Positions 1 through 9,048 of a DNA stretch of 64,000 bases are shown one piece after another. Below the pieces are notes generated by a model. It searched no databases. It had not been told where the DNA came from and saw nothing but the letters and a program-made list of their open reading frames with translations. The first letter of the stretch is position 1. Each line of letters begins with the position of its first letter. The stretch is from Mycobacterium fragae (lineage in GTDB: Bacteria > Actinomycetota > Actinomycetes > Mycobacteriales > Mycobacteriaceae): positions 248,001-312,000 of the forward strand of contig NZ_LQOW01000003.1 in assembly GCF_002102185.1 (NCBI RefSeq), in the 5' to 3' direction. A program made the position numbers and the translations under genes.

Positions 1-190
1 GGTGCGCGCTGGCCCATCGCATAATGGTCTGCACGTCTTCGGTACGCCGGGGCCGCACCACGGCGAGCGGTTTTCCCGCCGCCGGGTCGAAGGCGCGGTC
101 CTGCCGGTAGCCCTCGGTCACCGCCGGGTCGGTGACCACCATTCCCTCTGGCAGCTCGGCAATCAGGCTGTCCAGCACATTCGCGCCCAT
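1..190 (-). CDS. FAD-linked oxidase, N-terminal fragment (Rv1257c-like)
   Basis: The first 63 codons of a minus-strand gene that runs off the left edge. The ATG ends at 190 and is preceded by an AGGATCGAGG Shine-Dalgarno-like stretch. The translation begins MGANVLDSLIAELPEG and contains YRQDRAFDPAAGKP and VVRPRRTEDVQ, the typical opening of GlcD-type FAD-binding-4 oxidases (glycolate or D-lactate dehydrogenase family), where this part starts the FAD-binding fold. Its position just before the tap-like efflux gene matches Rv1257c. The substrate cannot be told from this fragment. Confidence 0.75.
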   Translation of the reverse strand, partial: MGANVLDSLIAELPEGMVVTDPAVTEGYRQDRAFDPAAGKPLAVVRPRRTEDVQTIMRWASAH

Positions 191-315
191 GACCTCGATC
201 CTACGGAGGCCACCGCGGCTTACACTCCCGGTAGCCGGCGCATCAACCGCATGGTTTGCGATTCTGCATTCATGGATTAATCCTCTTCGACGCCGTGGTC
301 GACGGCTAGCCCCCG

Positions 316-438
316 GTGACGGGCCGCAATTTGGCGCATCGCCGCGGCGCCGTTGTCGGCATCCTGCTGGGGATCGCGGCGATAATCCTGTGGGTCAGGG
401 CCACTCAGTGTGCGCCTTTCTCGTTGCCTGACGTGTAA
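316..438 (+). CDS. Possible 40-residue single-pass membrane peptide
   Basis: A GTG-started ORF of 40 codons whose middle forms one hydrophobic helix (GAVVGILLGIAAIILWV) after a basic N-terminus (RNLAHRRG), in positive-inside orientation for a small inner-membrane peptide. It has no clear Shine-Dalgarno sequence and its 3' end overlaps the end of the convergent gene at 405-641. Family unknown; it may be a decayed fragment of a longer gene. The rest of 191-404 holds only the presumed promoter of the FAD oxidase. Confidence 0.3.
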   Translation: MTGRNLAHRRGAVVGILLGIAAIILWVRATQCAPFSLPDV

Positions 439-641
439 CGAAGGGGGAAATTCTTGCCCGTTATGGTTTCGATTACGGCTGCGCCGAGAGGTTTGACTTC
501 GTAATAGCGGGAGACGTAGCCAGTGCTATCCGGTCCAGTAGTACAAGGGCCTTTCGGGCACACGTCCTTAATCGGCCACGCGAGCAAGCCGATTATCAGC
601 ATGACGACGGCTGCGAGCAGAACAAGTTTGACTTTGCTCAT
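405..641 (-). CDS. Small membrane-anchored protein, unknown function
   Basis: A 78-residue protein with a short basic start (MSKVK), one transmembrane helix or uncleaved signal anchor at about residues 5-24, and a roughly 54-residue exported tail containing two cysteines (DVCPKGPC) that could form a disulfide. No family is recognised. It lies between the FAD oxidase and the tap-like pump, where M. tuberculosis has no equivalent known to me. The length and clear anchor favour a real gene, but no function should be inferred. Confidence 0.5.
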   Translation of the reverse strand: MSKVKLVLLAAVVMLIIGLLAWPIKDVCPKGPCTTGPDSTGYVSRYYEVKPLGAAVIETITGKNFPLRYTSGNEKGAH

Positions 642-706
642 GCTTTTACCTCGCGTCTAGGGAGCTGCCCGACGGCATCATAGTGAGTTGTCTTGGTTGC
701 ACGCGG

Positions 707-1945
707 TCACTCGACTGTGGTGGCCGCAACGCGATCCAGGTCTCGCAACGACTGCACGCGCAACGACACCAGGCCGATCGCGATCATTGGAATCGCCAGC
801 ACGAGAAACGTCGTCCGAAGCCCGGCGGCGTCGGTCAACGGGCCTGCCAGCGTGAAGCCCAGCGGGCCGGCCGCATACGCAAGTGAGGTCATCACCCCGA
901 CAACGCGACCGCGCAATCTCGGGGGCGACTTGGTCTGCATGACGAAGTTGTAGATCGGGGCGATGGGCCCATAAACCAGCCCGATCAGCGCGCACAGCAG
1001 CAGGATCAGCGGCAGCGGCGGCAGCGTCGATATCAGCGCTGTGCAGCCGCCCAACGTCAGGGTGGCCACCAACAGGGTCCATCGCCTCGTCAGGCGCCGA
1101 ACCAGCAGGGGATAGGCCAGCGCCCCGGCCAGCCCGCCAAAGCTCAACGCCATCAGCACCCAGCCCAAATGTGCCGGCTCATCGCGGTCGGTGAAGTACT
1201 TCGGGAACAGCACGCTTTCCATCGGCAGGTAAAGACCCGTCATCGCAAGGTCGATCAGCGCCAGCGTGCGCAAGACCTTGGCGCTCCACACAAACCGCAG
1301 CCCATCGACCATCCCGGCCCACAAACCAGTCGGGCGATCTTCCACCGCTGGCGCTCCGGCTCCCGGCAACCGCAACACGCCGATCGCCAGGATGGATAGG
1401 CCGAAGGCACCGGCGGTGACCCACATCGTGTTGATGCCGCCGATGGTCGCGATGAGCATCCCGCCGAGCCCCGGGCCGACGATGTACGCGACGTTGAAAA
1501 TGGCCTCGTAGAAGCCATTGGTGCGGTCCAGCGTCCAACCCGCTCTCGTCGCGGCCTCGGGCAGCATCGACTCCCGGGCCGTGATGCCGGCGGGATCGAA
1601 CAGCGCGCCGAGCGCGGCCAGCACCGCAAGCACAGCGACGGTGATGCTCCGCTGCCCGAAAGTGATCGCCAGCACCGGAACCGCAACCGCGGTTGCCGCC
1701 GACAGTGCATCGGACATCAGCGAAATACGGCGCCGGCCAAGATAATCCACTGCTGTTCCCGCGATCAGCGTGGAGAACAGCAGCGGCAACGAGGCGGCAC
1801 CCGCGACGATGGACGCGTCCGACGCACTGCCGTTGTGTTGCAGCACAAGCCACGGGAATGCGATCAGCGAGATACCGTTCCCGGCGGCGGCGGCCAGGGC
1901 CGCGAACAGGATGAGATAGACCGGACGGCGAGACGGCGAGTACAT
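707..1945 (-). CDS. tap: MFS multidrug efflux pump Tap (Rv1258c-like)
   Basis: A 412-residue major facilitator with about 12 membrane helices. The N-terminus (PVYLILFAALAAAAGNG, then FPWLVLQ) and the loop AGTAVDYLGRRRISLMSD after helix 2 (the MFS motif-A region) match the Tap/Rv1258c subfamily. Tap pumps export tetracyclines and aminoglycosides at low level and, in M. tuberculosis, contribute to tolerance of rifampicin and other drugs. The ORF is open to 2131, but the ATG at 1945 is chosen: it gives the family length (about 419) and removes an overlap with the divergent udgB. In M. tuberculosis the gene is under WhiB7 control; no WhiB7 box was verified here. Confidence 0.88.
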   Translation of the reverse strand: MYSPSRRPVYLILFAALAAAAGNGISLIAFPWLVLQHNGSASDASIVAGAASLPLLFSTLIAGTAVDYLGRRRISLMSDALSAATAVAVPVLAITFGQRSITVAVLAVLAALGALFDPAGITARESMLPEAATRAGWTLDRTNGFYEAIFNVAYIVGPGLGGMLIATIGGINTMWVTAGAFGLSILAIGVLRLPGAGAPAVEDRPTGLWAGMVDGLRFVWSAKVLRTLALIDLAMTGLYLPMESVLFPKYFTDRDEPAHLGWVLMALSFGGLAGALAYPLLVRRLTRRWTLLVATLTLGGCTALISTLPPLPLILLLCALIGLVYGPIAPIYNFVMQTKSPPRLRGRVVGVMTSLAYAAGPLGFTLAGPLTDAAGLRTTFLVLAIPMIAIGLVSLRVQSLRDLDRVAATTVE

Positions 1946-2001
1946 GGGAATTCGGGGACGAAATTTAGCAGCGGACAGGCCCGGTCGGCGACCGAATTTC
2001 G

Positions 2002-2859
2002 GTGACCGTGCACAGTAGGGCGGTGAGCCTCGCGCACCCGCGTACTGGAGTGTTGTTCGATTCTCCGGTACTGCCCGGCACCGGATGGCCCGGTGATCCC
2101 GCGACAGCGGACACGGCGGTGGCGTCGACACCGGCGCAGGTCGCTGCGATGGCCGAAGCGGTCGAGGCTGTCGACCAGCTCGACGCGGAGGTCTCTGTAT
2201 GCCGGGCCTGTCCGCGATTGGTCGAATGGCGCGAACAGACTGCAGTCACCAAACGCCGCTCATTCGCCGACCAGCCCTATTGGGGCAGGCCGGTGCCGGG
2301 CTGGGGCGCCGAGCATCCGAGGCTGATGGTCGTCGGGCTGGCACCAGCCGCCCAGGGCGGCAACCGGACTGGGCGGGTGTTCACCGGCGATCGGTCCGGC
2401 GACGTACTGTACGCGGCGCTGTACCGGGCCGGCCTGGCGAATTCCCCGATCAGCGTCGATGCTGCCGACGGCCTGATGCTGCGCGGCACCCGGGTCGCCG
2501 CTGCGGTGCGGTGCGCCCCGCCGGACAATGCGCCGACGCCGGCCGAGCGCGCAACCTGTGCGCCGTGGTTGACCGCCGAGTGGAGGTTGACCGGCGGCGA
2601 CGTACGCGTCATCGTGGCGTTGGGCGGGTTCGGCTGGCGATCGGCGCTGGATATGGTCCGCTCCGGCGGAGGTCAGGTACCCCGGCCGCAGCCCAAATTC
2701 GGCCACGGCGCCACCGCGACTCTGCACGCCGCCCATGGCGAGGTGGTGCTGTTGGGCTGCTATCACCCGAGTCAGCAGAACACGTTCACCGGGAAGCTGA
2801 CCGAGGCGATGCTCGACGACGTTTTCCACCAGGCGAGGAAGTTGGCGGGCATTTCGTGA
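2002..2859 (+). CDS. udgB: Type 5 uracil-DNA glycosylase UdgB
   Basis: A 285-residue [4Fe-4S] uracil-DNA glycosylase of family 5, which removes uracil and other deaminated bases from DNA in base-excision repair. Visible marks are the active-site motif GLAPAAQG (residues 112-119), the C-terminal loop [11 protein letters not shown], and four cysteines placed as in the family (C67, C70, C171, C186) to hold the cluster. The length is close to Rv1259 (299). An in-frame GTG at 2023 (VSLAHPRTG) is a plausible alternative start. The stop overlaps the next gene's GTG by 4 bp, so the two are probably translationally coupled. Confidence 0.88.
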   Translation: MTVHSRAVSLAHPRTGVLFDSPVLPGTGWPGDPATADTAVASTPAQVAAMAEAVEAVDQLDAEVSVCRACPRLVEWREQTAVTKRRSFADQPYWGRPVPGWGAEHPRLMVVGLAPAAQGGNRTGRVFTGDRSGDVLYAALYRAGLANSPISVDAADGLMLRGTRVAAAVRCAPPDNAPTPAERATCAPWLTAEWRLTGGDVRVIVALGGFGWRSALDMVRSGGGQVPRPQPKFGHGATATLHAAHGEVVLLGCYHPSQQNTFTGKLTEAMLDDVFHQARKLAGIS

Positions 2860-3974
2860 CGACGGTGCTGGTCTCCGGGGCAAGCGTTGCTGGTACGGCT
2901 GTGGCGTATTGGCTTGCGCAACATGGTTATTCGGTGACAGTGGTGGAGCGACATGATGGGCCGCGGCCCGGCGGCCAGGCGATCGACGTGCGCGGTCCTG
3001 CGCTGACCGTGCTGGAACGGATGAGGCTGCTGGACGCGGCGGAAACGATGAAGACGGCCATGCGCGGCGCCTCGTTCGTCGACGGGGACGGAAACGAGCT
3101 GTCTCGGGACACCGAAGCGACGCCGACGGGTGGGGTTTTCGATAACCCCGATATCGAGATCTTGCGCGATGACCTGGTCGAGTTGCTTTACGACGCAACA
3201 CAACCGGACGTCGAGTATGTCTTCAATGACACGATCACCGCGCTAGGCGATCAGGGTGATTCGGTTGCGGTGAGTTTCGAGCATGCCGACGCGCGCGATT
3301 TCGACCTTGTCGTCGGCGCCGACGGGTTGCACTCGACCGTACGCAGGTTGACGTTCGGTCCGGAAGAGCAATTCACCAGACGGCTGAAAACTTACGTGGC
3401 GATCTTTACCGTTCCGAACTTTTTGCAGCTCGACCACTGGCAGATCTTCCAAATGGGAGAGACCTCGCTCGCCGCCGTCTACAGCGCCAGGAACAACACC
3501 GAAGCCCGCGCGATCTTGGGGTTTCAGGATGCCGAGCTGCGGATCGACTACCGCGACACCGCCGCACAGTTCGCCGAACTGGAACGGCGGATGGCCGCCG
3601 ATGGGTGGGTCCGCCCGCAGCTGCTGCAGTACATGCGCACGGCACCGGATTTCTACTTCGACGAGATGGCCCAGATCGTCATGGACCGCTGGTGCGACGG
3701 CAGGGTGGCGCTGGTCGGCGATGCCGGGTACTGCTGTTCGCCGCTGTCCGGTCAGGGCACCAGCGTCGCGCTGCTCGGCGCCTACATCCTCGCCGGAGAG
3801 CTTGCCGCCGCCGACGGCGATTACCAGCTCGGCTTTACCAACTACCACGCCGCCTTCAACGACTACGTCCAGCGCAACCAACTCCTGGTCACTGAGGATG
3901 TCGCCGGCGGGGAACCGATACCGCGCGACGAGTTCTACCGGGTGGTCCACTCGATCGAGCTCAAGGATTACTGA
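2856..3974 (+). CDS. FAD-dependent monooxygenase (Rv1260-like)
   Basis: A 372-residue single-component flavin hydroxylase of the PHBH/UbiH fold. The N-terminal dinucleotide motif appears as [16 protein letters not shown] with ERHD ending the second strand; the DG motif is [10 protein letters not shown]; the GD motif is ALVGDAGYC near residue 290. These bind FAD and the NAD(P)H pyrophosphate. The GTG start overlaps the udgB stop and the length equals Rv1260. The open frame extends upstream to 2199 through udgB in another frame, which is not coding. The substrate is unknown; coupling to a DNA glycosylase is conserved but unexplained. Confidence 0.85.
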   Translation: MTTVLVSGASVAGTAVAYWLAQHGYSVTVVERHDGPRPGGQAIDVRGPALTVLERMRLLDAAETMKTAMRGASFVDGDGNELSRDTEATPTGGVFDNPDIEILRDDLVELLYDATQPDVEYVFNDTITALGDQGDSVAVSFEHADARDFDLVVGADGLHSTVRRLTFGPEEQFTRRLKTYVAIFTVPNFLQLDHWQIFQMGETSLAAVYSARNNTEARAILGFQDAELRIDYRDTAAQFAELERRMAADGWVRPQLLQYMRTAPDFYFDEMAQIVMDRWCDGRVALVGDAGYCCSPLSGQGTSVALLGAYILAGELAAADGDYQLGFTNYHAAFNDYVQRNQLLVTEDVAGGEPIPRDEFYRVVHSIELKDY

Positions 3975-3987
3975 GGGGAACGTTCTG

Positions 3988-5049
3988 GTGGCAGCGCGCG
4001 TTGACGCGGTCATGCGGCTATCCGTGCTTGATCTCGTCCCGGTGCGCACCGACCAGACCACCGCGGATGCGCTGGCGGCCAGCCTGCGCCTGGCCCAGAC
4101 GGCCGACCGGTTGGGATTCACCCGCTACTGGGTCGCCGAGCACCACAACATGCCGTCGGTGGGCGCCACCAGCCCGCCGGTGTTGATCGCCTATCTCGCC
4201 GCCCACACCTCGCAGCTGAGGCTGGGATCCGGTGGTGTGATGCTGCCCAATCACGCGCCGCTGGCGGTGGCCGAGCAGTTCGCCTTGCTGGAAGCGGCCG
4301 CTCCGGGACGCATCGACCTCGGCATCGGCCGCGCACCTGGTTCGGACCCGGTGACGTCGATCGTGTTGCGCGGCGCAGCCGGTCGCGACGATCGCGACAT
4401 CGATAACTTCCCCGAGTACCTCGACCACGTGCGGGCCATGATGAGCAGAGCCGGTGTGCGGGTGCAGTTGCCCGACGGGGACTACATTCTCAAGGCCACC
4501 CCGGGCGCCGCCACCGAGCCACGGCTGTGGCTGTTGGGCTCGTCCATGTATTCGGCGCGGCTGGCCGCGGCCAAGGGGCTGCCCTATGTGTTCGCCCACC
4601 ACTTCTCCGGCAAGGGAACCGACGAGGCGCTCGCGCTATACCGCTCGCAGTTCGTGCCCAGCGACCTGGCAGCCGGGCCGACGACATTTCTGACCGCGAA
4701 TGCCGCGGTTGCCGAAACGCGAGAAGAGGCAACGGCATTGATGCTGCCGAACCTGCACATGATGGCCCGGTTGCGCACCGGGCAACCGCTGGGGCCGCTG
4801 GAGCTCGTCGAGGACGCTCAAGGCGCGGAGCTGACGCCGCAGCAGCAGCACATCGTCGACAGCGGACTCAAACGCGCGGTCGTGGGCACTCCCGTGGAGG
4901 CGGCCGAACAGTTGCGCGCGCTGGGCGAGCGGTTCGGTGTCGACGAGGTGATGGTGCATCCGGTCGCCTCGGCGCGCCGTGGCACCGACCCGGGAACCTC
5001 GCCGGGCCGGGAGAAAACGCTGGAACTGCTGGCGAAAGAACTCTTTTAA
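3988..5049 (+). CDS. Luciferase-like flavin oxidoreductase, MsnO8-type
   Basis: A 353-residue LLM-class (bacterial-luciferase-fold) oxidoreductase using FMN or F420. The MsnO8-type subfamily is recognised from MRLSVLDLVPV at the start of the barrel, FTRYWVAEHHN, LRLGSGGVMLPNH and RIDLGIGRAPG. The GTG at 3988 is preferred because GAGGGGAA sits 7 bp upstream; the ATG at 4012 would begin at the conserved MRLSVLD. It follows the Rv1260-like gene by 13 bp and probably shares its transcript. I know of no counterpart at this position in M. tuberculosis. Substrate unknown. Confidence 0.82.
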   Translation: MAARVDAVMRLSVLDLVPVRTDQTTADALAASLRLAQTADRLGFTRYWVAEHHNMPSVGATSPPVLIAYLAAHTSQLRLGSGGVMLPNHAPLAVAEQFALLEAAAPGRIDLGIGRAPGSDPVTSIVLRGAAGRDDRDIDNFPEYLDHVRAMMSRAGVRVQLPDGDYILKATPGAATEPRLWLLGSSMYSARLAAAKGLPYVFAHHFSGKGTDEALALYRSQFVPSDLAAGPTTFLTANAAVAETREEATALMLPNLHMMARLRTGQPLGPLELVEDAQGAELTPQQQHIVDSGLKRAVVGTPVEAAEQLRALGERFGVDEVMVHPVASARRGTDPGTSPGREKTLELLAKELF

Positions 5050-5492
5050 GGCGTTAGCACGATGACCGGAATCGGTCGCGACGTCCGGCGCTGGTAAGCC
5101 TCGTAGCGATTGCCGTTGTTCTTGTTGACGATCTCCCACAGCCGCGCATAGTCCGGGTCGTCGGGTAGTACGGGTTTCGCTGTGACGGCGAACCGCTTTG
5201 TCCCGACGTTGATTTCGGTGTTTGGGATGGCCTTCAAGTTGTGGTACCAGCCGGGTGATCGTGGATCTCCGCCTTTGGAGGCAACGATCAAATAGTTATC
5301 ACCGTCGCGAGCATAGGACAGGGACGTGGTTCGTGGCTTGCCGGTTTTGGCGCCGATCGTGTGCAGCAGCAACATTGGTGCCATGCCGGGTATCCGGTGC
5401 CCGATCCGACCATCGGTGCCCTTGTAGATTGCGTCATGCAGGCGAAGCAGCGGCGGTCCGATTTGTTCTTCGACCCATCGAGATATATCCAT
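5046..5492 (-). CDS. Deazaflavin (F420)-dependent nitroreductase family protein (Rv1261c-like)
   Basis: A 148-residue split-beta-barrel protein of the Ddn/DUF385 family. Family marks are MLLLHTIGAKTGKPRTTSL, DGDNYLIVASKGGDPRSP, WYHNLKA and the C-terminal RTSRPIPVIVLTP. Relatives bind F420 and reduce quinones or nitroimidazoles such as pretomanid (Ddn itself). The ATG at 5492 lies just after the HIT gene's stop, so the two are probably one transcript. An in-frame ATG at 5516 would overlap the HIT gene. Whether this paralogue activates prodrugs cannot be read from sequence. Confidence 0.85.
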   Translation of the reverse strand: MDISRWVEEQIGPPLLRLHDAIYKGTDGRIGHRIPGMAPMLLLHTIGAKTGKPRTTSLSYARDGDNYLIVASKGGDPRSPGWYHNLKAIPNTEINVGTKRFAVTAKPVLPDDPDYARLWEIVNKNNGNRYEAYQRRTSRPIPVIVLTP

Positions 5493-5496
5493 GGCG

Positions 5497-5931
5497 TCAG
5501 TCTTGTGCAGCGGCATCGATCCGCGCCAGTGCGTCGCGCAAGATCTGACCGGTTGTCTCGGGGTCGCCGTCGCGGCGCAGCAGCATCCCCTTGGCGAATG
5601 AGAGTTTGTCGCCGTTGCGCCGCGGCAGGACGTGCAGATGAATGTGCGGCACGGACTGAAAGGCGGCTCGGCCGTCATTGATCGCGATATTGGTTGCATC
5701 GGCCAACTCCGTCGCTCGAGCTGCCAAAGCGATCCGCCGTCCGATCGTCACCATGTCGGCCAGGGTCTGCGGCGGCGTGTCGGTCACGTCGGCCGTGTGT
5801 CGTTTGGGCAGCACCAGGGTATGGCCGCGGGTGAACGGGCGGATGTCGAGGATCGCGAGGTAGCTGTCGTCTTCATGGATACGGATGGCGGGCGCTTCCC
5901 CGGCAACGATCGCGCAGAACACACAGGACAT
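5497..5931 (-). CDS. HIT-family nucleotide hydrolase (Rv1262c-like)
   Basis: A 144-residue histidine-triad protein. The triad HIHLHVLP lies near residue 97 and the family start CVFCAIVAGEAPA carries the CxxC that often binds zinc. HIT proteins hydrolyse AMP-linked or dinucleoside substrates. It is the upstream member of a two-gene minus-strand unit with the deazaflavin-family protein and is separated by 17 bp from the end of the MalY-like gene, so the three may be co-transcribed. Confidence 0.88.
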   Translation of the reverse strand: MSCVFCAIVAGEAPAIRIHEDDSYLAILDIRPFTRGHTLVLPKRHTADVTDTPPQTLADMVTIGRRIALAARATELADATNIAINDGRAAFQSVPHIHLHVLPRRNGDKLSFAKGMLLRRDGDPETTGQILRDALARIDAAAQD

Positions 5932-5948
5932 GTCGCCACGTTAGCCGT

Positions 5949-7109
5949 TCATGCCCGGGCTGGTACCGCGGCGGCCATTGCCTCGATCGCCCGGTCCAGG
6001 ATCCGGCGTGTGGTGGCGAAGTTCAGCCGCGCGAAACCAGAGCCCACCGTGGCACCGAACGGGATGCCCGGGCTGAGCGCCACCTTGGCCTTCGAGAACA
6101 GGTATTCGGCGGGCTCGACCGGCAGCTCGAGCGCACGAAAATCCACCCACGACATATAAGTCGCCTCCGGAGAGTTGAGCTTCACCCCGGGGATCGCCTC
6201 CGGGAGGGTTCGCGCCAGGTGGTCGCGGTTTGCCTGCAGGTAGCCGAGCACCTCGTCCAGCCATCCAGCGCCCCCGTCATACGCGGCGATGTTGGCCCGA
6301 ATACCCACCGTGGACGCACCCATCTTGTGCAGCATGTTGATCCGGTCCCACTCGTCGACGTCACGGGAGTTGGACAACACCACCTGAGCGCACATGAGGC
6401 CGGGCAGATTCCAGCCCTTGGACGCCGAGAGCAGCGTGATCACCGTGTCGGCCGCCGCCGCCGACACCGATGCGGCAGCCGCATGGGCCCGCTCATAGAC
6501 CAGTGGGGCATGGATCTCGTCGGCGATGACGCGGGCGTTGTGGCGGGCCGCAATGTCCACGATGGCGCGCAACTCCTCAGCGGTGAACGCGGTGCCCAGC
6601 GGGTTGTTGGGATTGCACAGAATCACAGATCCCGCCCCGCTGGCAAAGGCGGAGTCGAGGGCATCCAGATCCATGACGTAGCGGCCCGAATCATCTTGCG
6701 GCATCGGGATTTCCACCCGCTGGCGGCCGGTCACGCGCAGCACGTCGAAGAACGGCATGTATGCGGGAACGGGCAACACCACGGGGCTCTCCGGTCGGGT
6801 GAGGAAGTTGACCACGACTTCCATCCCCTTGAGCACGTCGGGAACGACGCGGACCCATTCGGGCTGGACATGCCAGCCGTAACGGCGTCGGCACCAGTCG
6901 GCGGTGACCCTCGGCAGGACGTCCTCGCCGACCGGGGGATAGCCGAACTCCTCGTTGGCGACGCATGCCCGGATGCCTGCCGCCACCGGCGGTGCGGTGG
7001 GGAAGTCCATCTCCGCGATCCACAGCGGCAAGACGTCGGGCTCGAAGAAGTTCCACTTGATCGTCTTGCGTTGCCGCAGCTGGTCCTCGGTCAATCGATC
7101 GAAGTTCAC
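5949..7109 (-). CDS. PLP aminotransferase / cystathionine beta-lyase, MalY-PatB type
   Basis: A 386-residue fold-type I PLP enzyme. The MalY/PatB pattern is clear: PLWIAEMDFPTAPPV near the start, LCNPNNPLGTAF, IADEIHAPLVY (the pyridine-nitrogen Asp) and SASKGWNLPGL with the PLP lysine. Such proteins are C-S lyases (cystathionine or cysteine-S-conjugate) or aminotransferases. M. tuberculosis has a homologue elsewhere (Rv2294) but not here to my knowledge. The GTG at 7109 is chosen because the upstream ATG at 7130 would overlap the divergent amiB2 start; the GTG leaves 19 bp between the two genes. Confidence 0.82.
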   Translation of the reverse strand: MNFDRLTEDQLRQRKTIKWNFFEPDVLPLWIAEMDFPTAPPVAAGIRACVANEEFGYPPVGEDVLPRVTADWCRRRYGWHVQPEWVRVVPDVLKGMEVVVNFLTRPESPVVLPVPAYMPFFDVLRVTGRQRVEIPMPQDDSGRYVMDLDALDSAFASGAGSVILCNPNNPLGTAFTAEELRAIVDIAARHNARVIADEIHAPLVYERAHAAAASVSAAAADTVITLLSASKGWNLPGLMCAQVVLSNSRDVDEWDRINMLHKMGASTVGIRANIAAYDGGAGWLDEVLGYLQANRDHLARTLPEAIPGVKLNSPEATYMSWVDFRALELPVEPAEYLFSKAKVALSPGIPFGATVGSGFARLNFATTRRILDRAIEAMAAAVPARA

Positions 7110-7128
7110 ATCAGTAGTCTGCCTGCAC

Positions 7129-8520
7129 ATGGACCCTCGGGAGCTTGCCTTCGCCGGTGCGACCGAGCAGGCGCAGATGCTGGCCGCCGGCACCATCACC
7201 GCGCCAGATCTGCTCGAGGTCTACCTGGAACGCATTGCCCGGCTCGATCCGCAGCTGCGCTGCTACCGCGTTGTGCTGGCCGACACCGCCCGGCAGGAGG
7301 CGGCCGCTGCGCAGCGTCGGCTGGACGCCGGCGAGCGGCTGCCGCTGCTCGGCGTCTCGGTCGCGATCAAAGACGACGTCGACGTCGCCGGCGAGGTAAC
7401 CGCGTACGGCACCAGCGCCCACGCGCCACCCGCCAGTCGAGACGCCGACGTGGTGTGCGCGCTGCGCGCCGCGGGCGCCGTGATCATCGGCAAAACCAAT
7501 GTGCCCGAACTGATGATGTTGCCGTACACCGAGTCGCTGACGTTCGGGGCAACCCGCAACCCGTGGAACACCGCGCTGACACCGGGCGGCAGCAGCGGGG
7601 GCAGCGGCGCCGCGGTGGCGGCCGGGCTGGCGCCCCTGGCACTGGGCTCCGACGGTGGCGGCTCGATCCGAATCCCGTCGAGCTGGTGCGGTCTGTTCGG
7701 GCTCAAGCCGCAACGCGCTCGGGTTCCGCTGGCCCCGCACGACGACGCCTGGTGCGGGCTGAGCGTCAATGGACCTATGGCGCGGTCGGTGAAAGACGCG
7801 GCGCTGTTTCTGGATGTCACGACGACGATGCCGAGCCCGGACGGCGGGTTCGTCGCCGCGGCAGCGCGTGATCCTGGACGGCTGCGAATTGCGTTGAGCA
7901 CCAAGGCCCCACCGCCGATGATCGTCCGGTGCGGCAAGGAGCAGCGGGCGGCGGTCGATCAGGCCAGTGCACTGCTGCGCGATCTCGGCCACCACGTGAT
8001 TGCACGCGACCCCGACTACCCACCGGCCGCGACCTTCGCCCACTACCTGCCGCGCTACTTCCGGGGGATTTGCAACGACGCGCGGTCGCTACCTCATCCG
8101 CAGCGGCTGGAGGCGCGTACCCGCAACATGGCACGCATCGGGTCGCTGTTCTCCGACCGGCGGATGGCGGCCGTGCGTGCCGGGGAGGCTGCGATGGCCG
8201 CCCGGATCCAGTCGATCTTCGACGATGTCGACGTCGTCGTCACCCCCGGCAATGCCATCGGGCCATCGCGGGTCGGCGCCTACCAACGCCGCGGCGCCAT
8301 CTCGAGCTTGCTGCTGGCGTCGAGACGCGTGCCGTTTTTCGAGATCTGGAATCTCACGGGTCAGCCCGCCGCCGCGGTGCCCTGGGGACTTGACCGCGAT
8401 GGCGTGCCGCTGGGCGTACAGCTCGTCGGGCGGCCACACGACGAGGCCACGCTGCTGGCGCTGGGCGCACAGATCGAGGCAGCACGACCGTGGGCGCAGC
8501 TACGGCCGCCGGTGTCATGA
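7129..8520 (+). CDS. amiB2: Amidase-signature hydrolase AmiB2
   Basis: A 463-residue amidase-signature enzyme that hydrolyses carboxamides. The Ser-cisSer-Lys triad is visible: Lys81 in VAIKDDVDV, the cis-serine in GGSSGGSG (155/156) and nucleophile Ser179 in SDGGGSIRIPSS. Length and position match Rv1263 (462). The ATG at 7129 (MDPRELAFAG) is used although the frame is open to 6955, since that upstream part lies inside the MalY-like gene. The last bases overlap the convergent glycosylase gene. The physiological substrate is unknown. Confidence 0.88.
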   Translation: MDPRELAFAGATEQAQMLAAGTITAPDLLEVYLERIARLDPQLRCYRVVLADTARQEAAAAQRRLDAGERLPLLGVSVAIKDDVDVAGEVTAYGTSAHAPPASRDADVVCALRAAGAVIIGKTNVPELMMLPYTESLTFGATRNPWNTALTPGGSSGGSGAAVAAGLAPLALGSDGGGSIRIPSSWCGLFGLKPQRARVPLAPHDDAWCGLSVNGPMARSVKDAALFLDVTTTMPSPDGGFVAAAARDPGRLRIALSTKAPPPMIVRCGKEQRAAVDQASALLRDLGHHVIARDPDYPPAATFAHYLPRYFRGICNDARSLPHPQRLEARTRNMARIGSLFSDRRMAAVRAGEAAMAARIQSIFDDVDVVVTPGNAIGPSRVGAYQRRGAISSLLLASRRVPFFEIWNLTGQPAAAVPWGLDRDGVPLGVQLVGRPHDEATLLALGAQIEAARPWAQLRPPVS

Positions 8521-9009
8521 CCGTGCAATCACCCGCCAGGCATCCAGTTTCCGGCCCGGCGGCATGGCACGAGCCGGGCTCGTGGACGGCAGCAACTGAT
8601 AGCCGACCCGTGCGTCGAGGGCTACGAGTCTGCGAAAGAGCGTGGCCGCGGCCTGGCCGTTGAAGTACACCCGCGTGATGGAGCGGTAATTGGCCAACAA
8701 TTCGGCAAAGTCGTTGGCCAGCACGCTTTTCGGGTCGATCCTGGAATCCGCGCTACCTTCCCGGCGGCACTTGCAGAGCACATCCCAGAGCGCCACCCCG
8801 TGAGATTGGATTGCGCCCAAGCGGATCTCGTACGGGGCTTGCGCGTCGAAACCGAAGAGTGCACCGGTGATCGGCCAGAACGCATTTCGTGGATTGGCGT
8901 AGTACTGACGTGTTGCCAGCGATAGGACGCTGGGAAAGGATCCGAGTATCAGCACCCGGGCCGCGTCGTCGACAACCGGCGGGAACCCCTCGAGCAGCGG
9001 TGTGGTCAT
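8515..9009 (-). CDS. Hypoxanthine/deoxyinosine-DNA glycosylase-like protein (UDG family 6)
   Basis: A 164-residue protein of the uracil-DNA-glycosylase superfamily. Motif ILGSFPSVLS (residues 21-30), followed by YYANPRNAFWPI (about 36-47) and the late LPSTSPAR, fits family 6 (HDG), which removes hypoxanthine arising from adenine deamination. ATG 9009 is used; an in-frame GTG sits one codon upstream. It is divergent from the cyclase gene with only 39 bp between them. I know of no equivalent at this position in M. tuberculosis. With udgB it is the second deamination-repair glycosylase within 7 kb. Confidence 0.72.
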   Translation of the reverse strand: MTTPLLEGFPPVVDDAARVLILGSFPSVLSLATRQYYANPRNAFWPITGALFGFDAQAPYEIRLGAIQSHGVALWDVLCKCRREGSADSRIDPKSVLANDFAELLANYRSITRVYFNGQAAATLFRRLVALDARVGYQLLPSTSPARAMPPGRKLDAWRVIARS

Positions 9010-9048
9010 CACCTCACATGATGACCGCCGGCGTTATACCTTGGCGAC

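Noticed and set aside
6219..7871. 550-codon + strand open frame
   Set aside because: It is antisense to the MalY-like gene and then frameshifted over amiB2; the product is Arg-rich with no domain.
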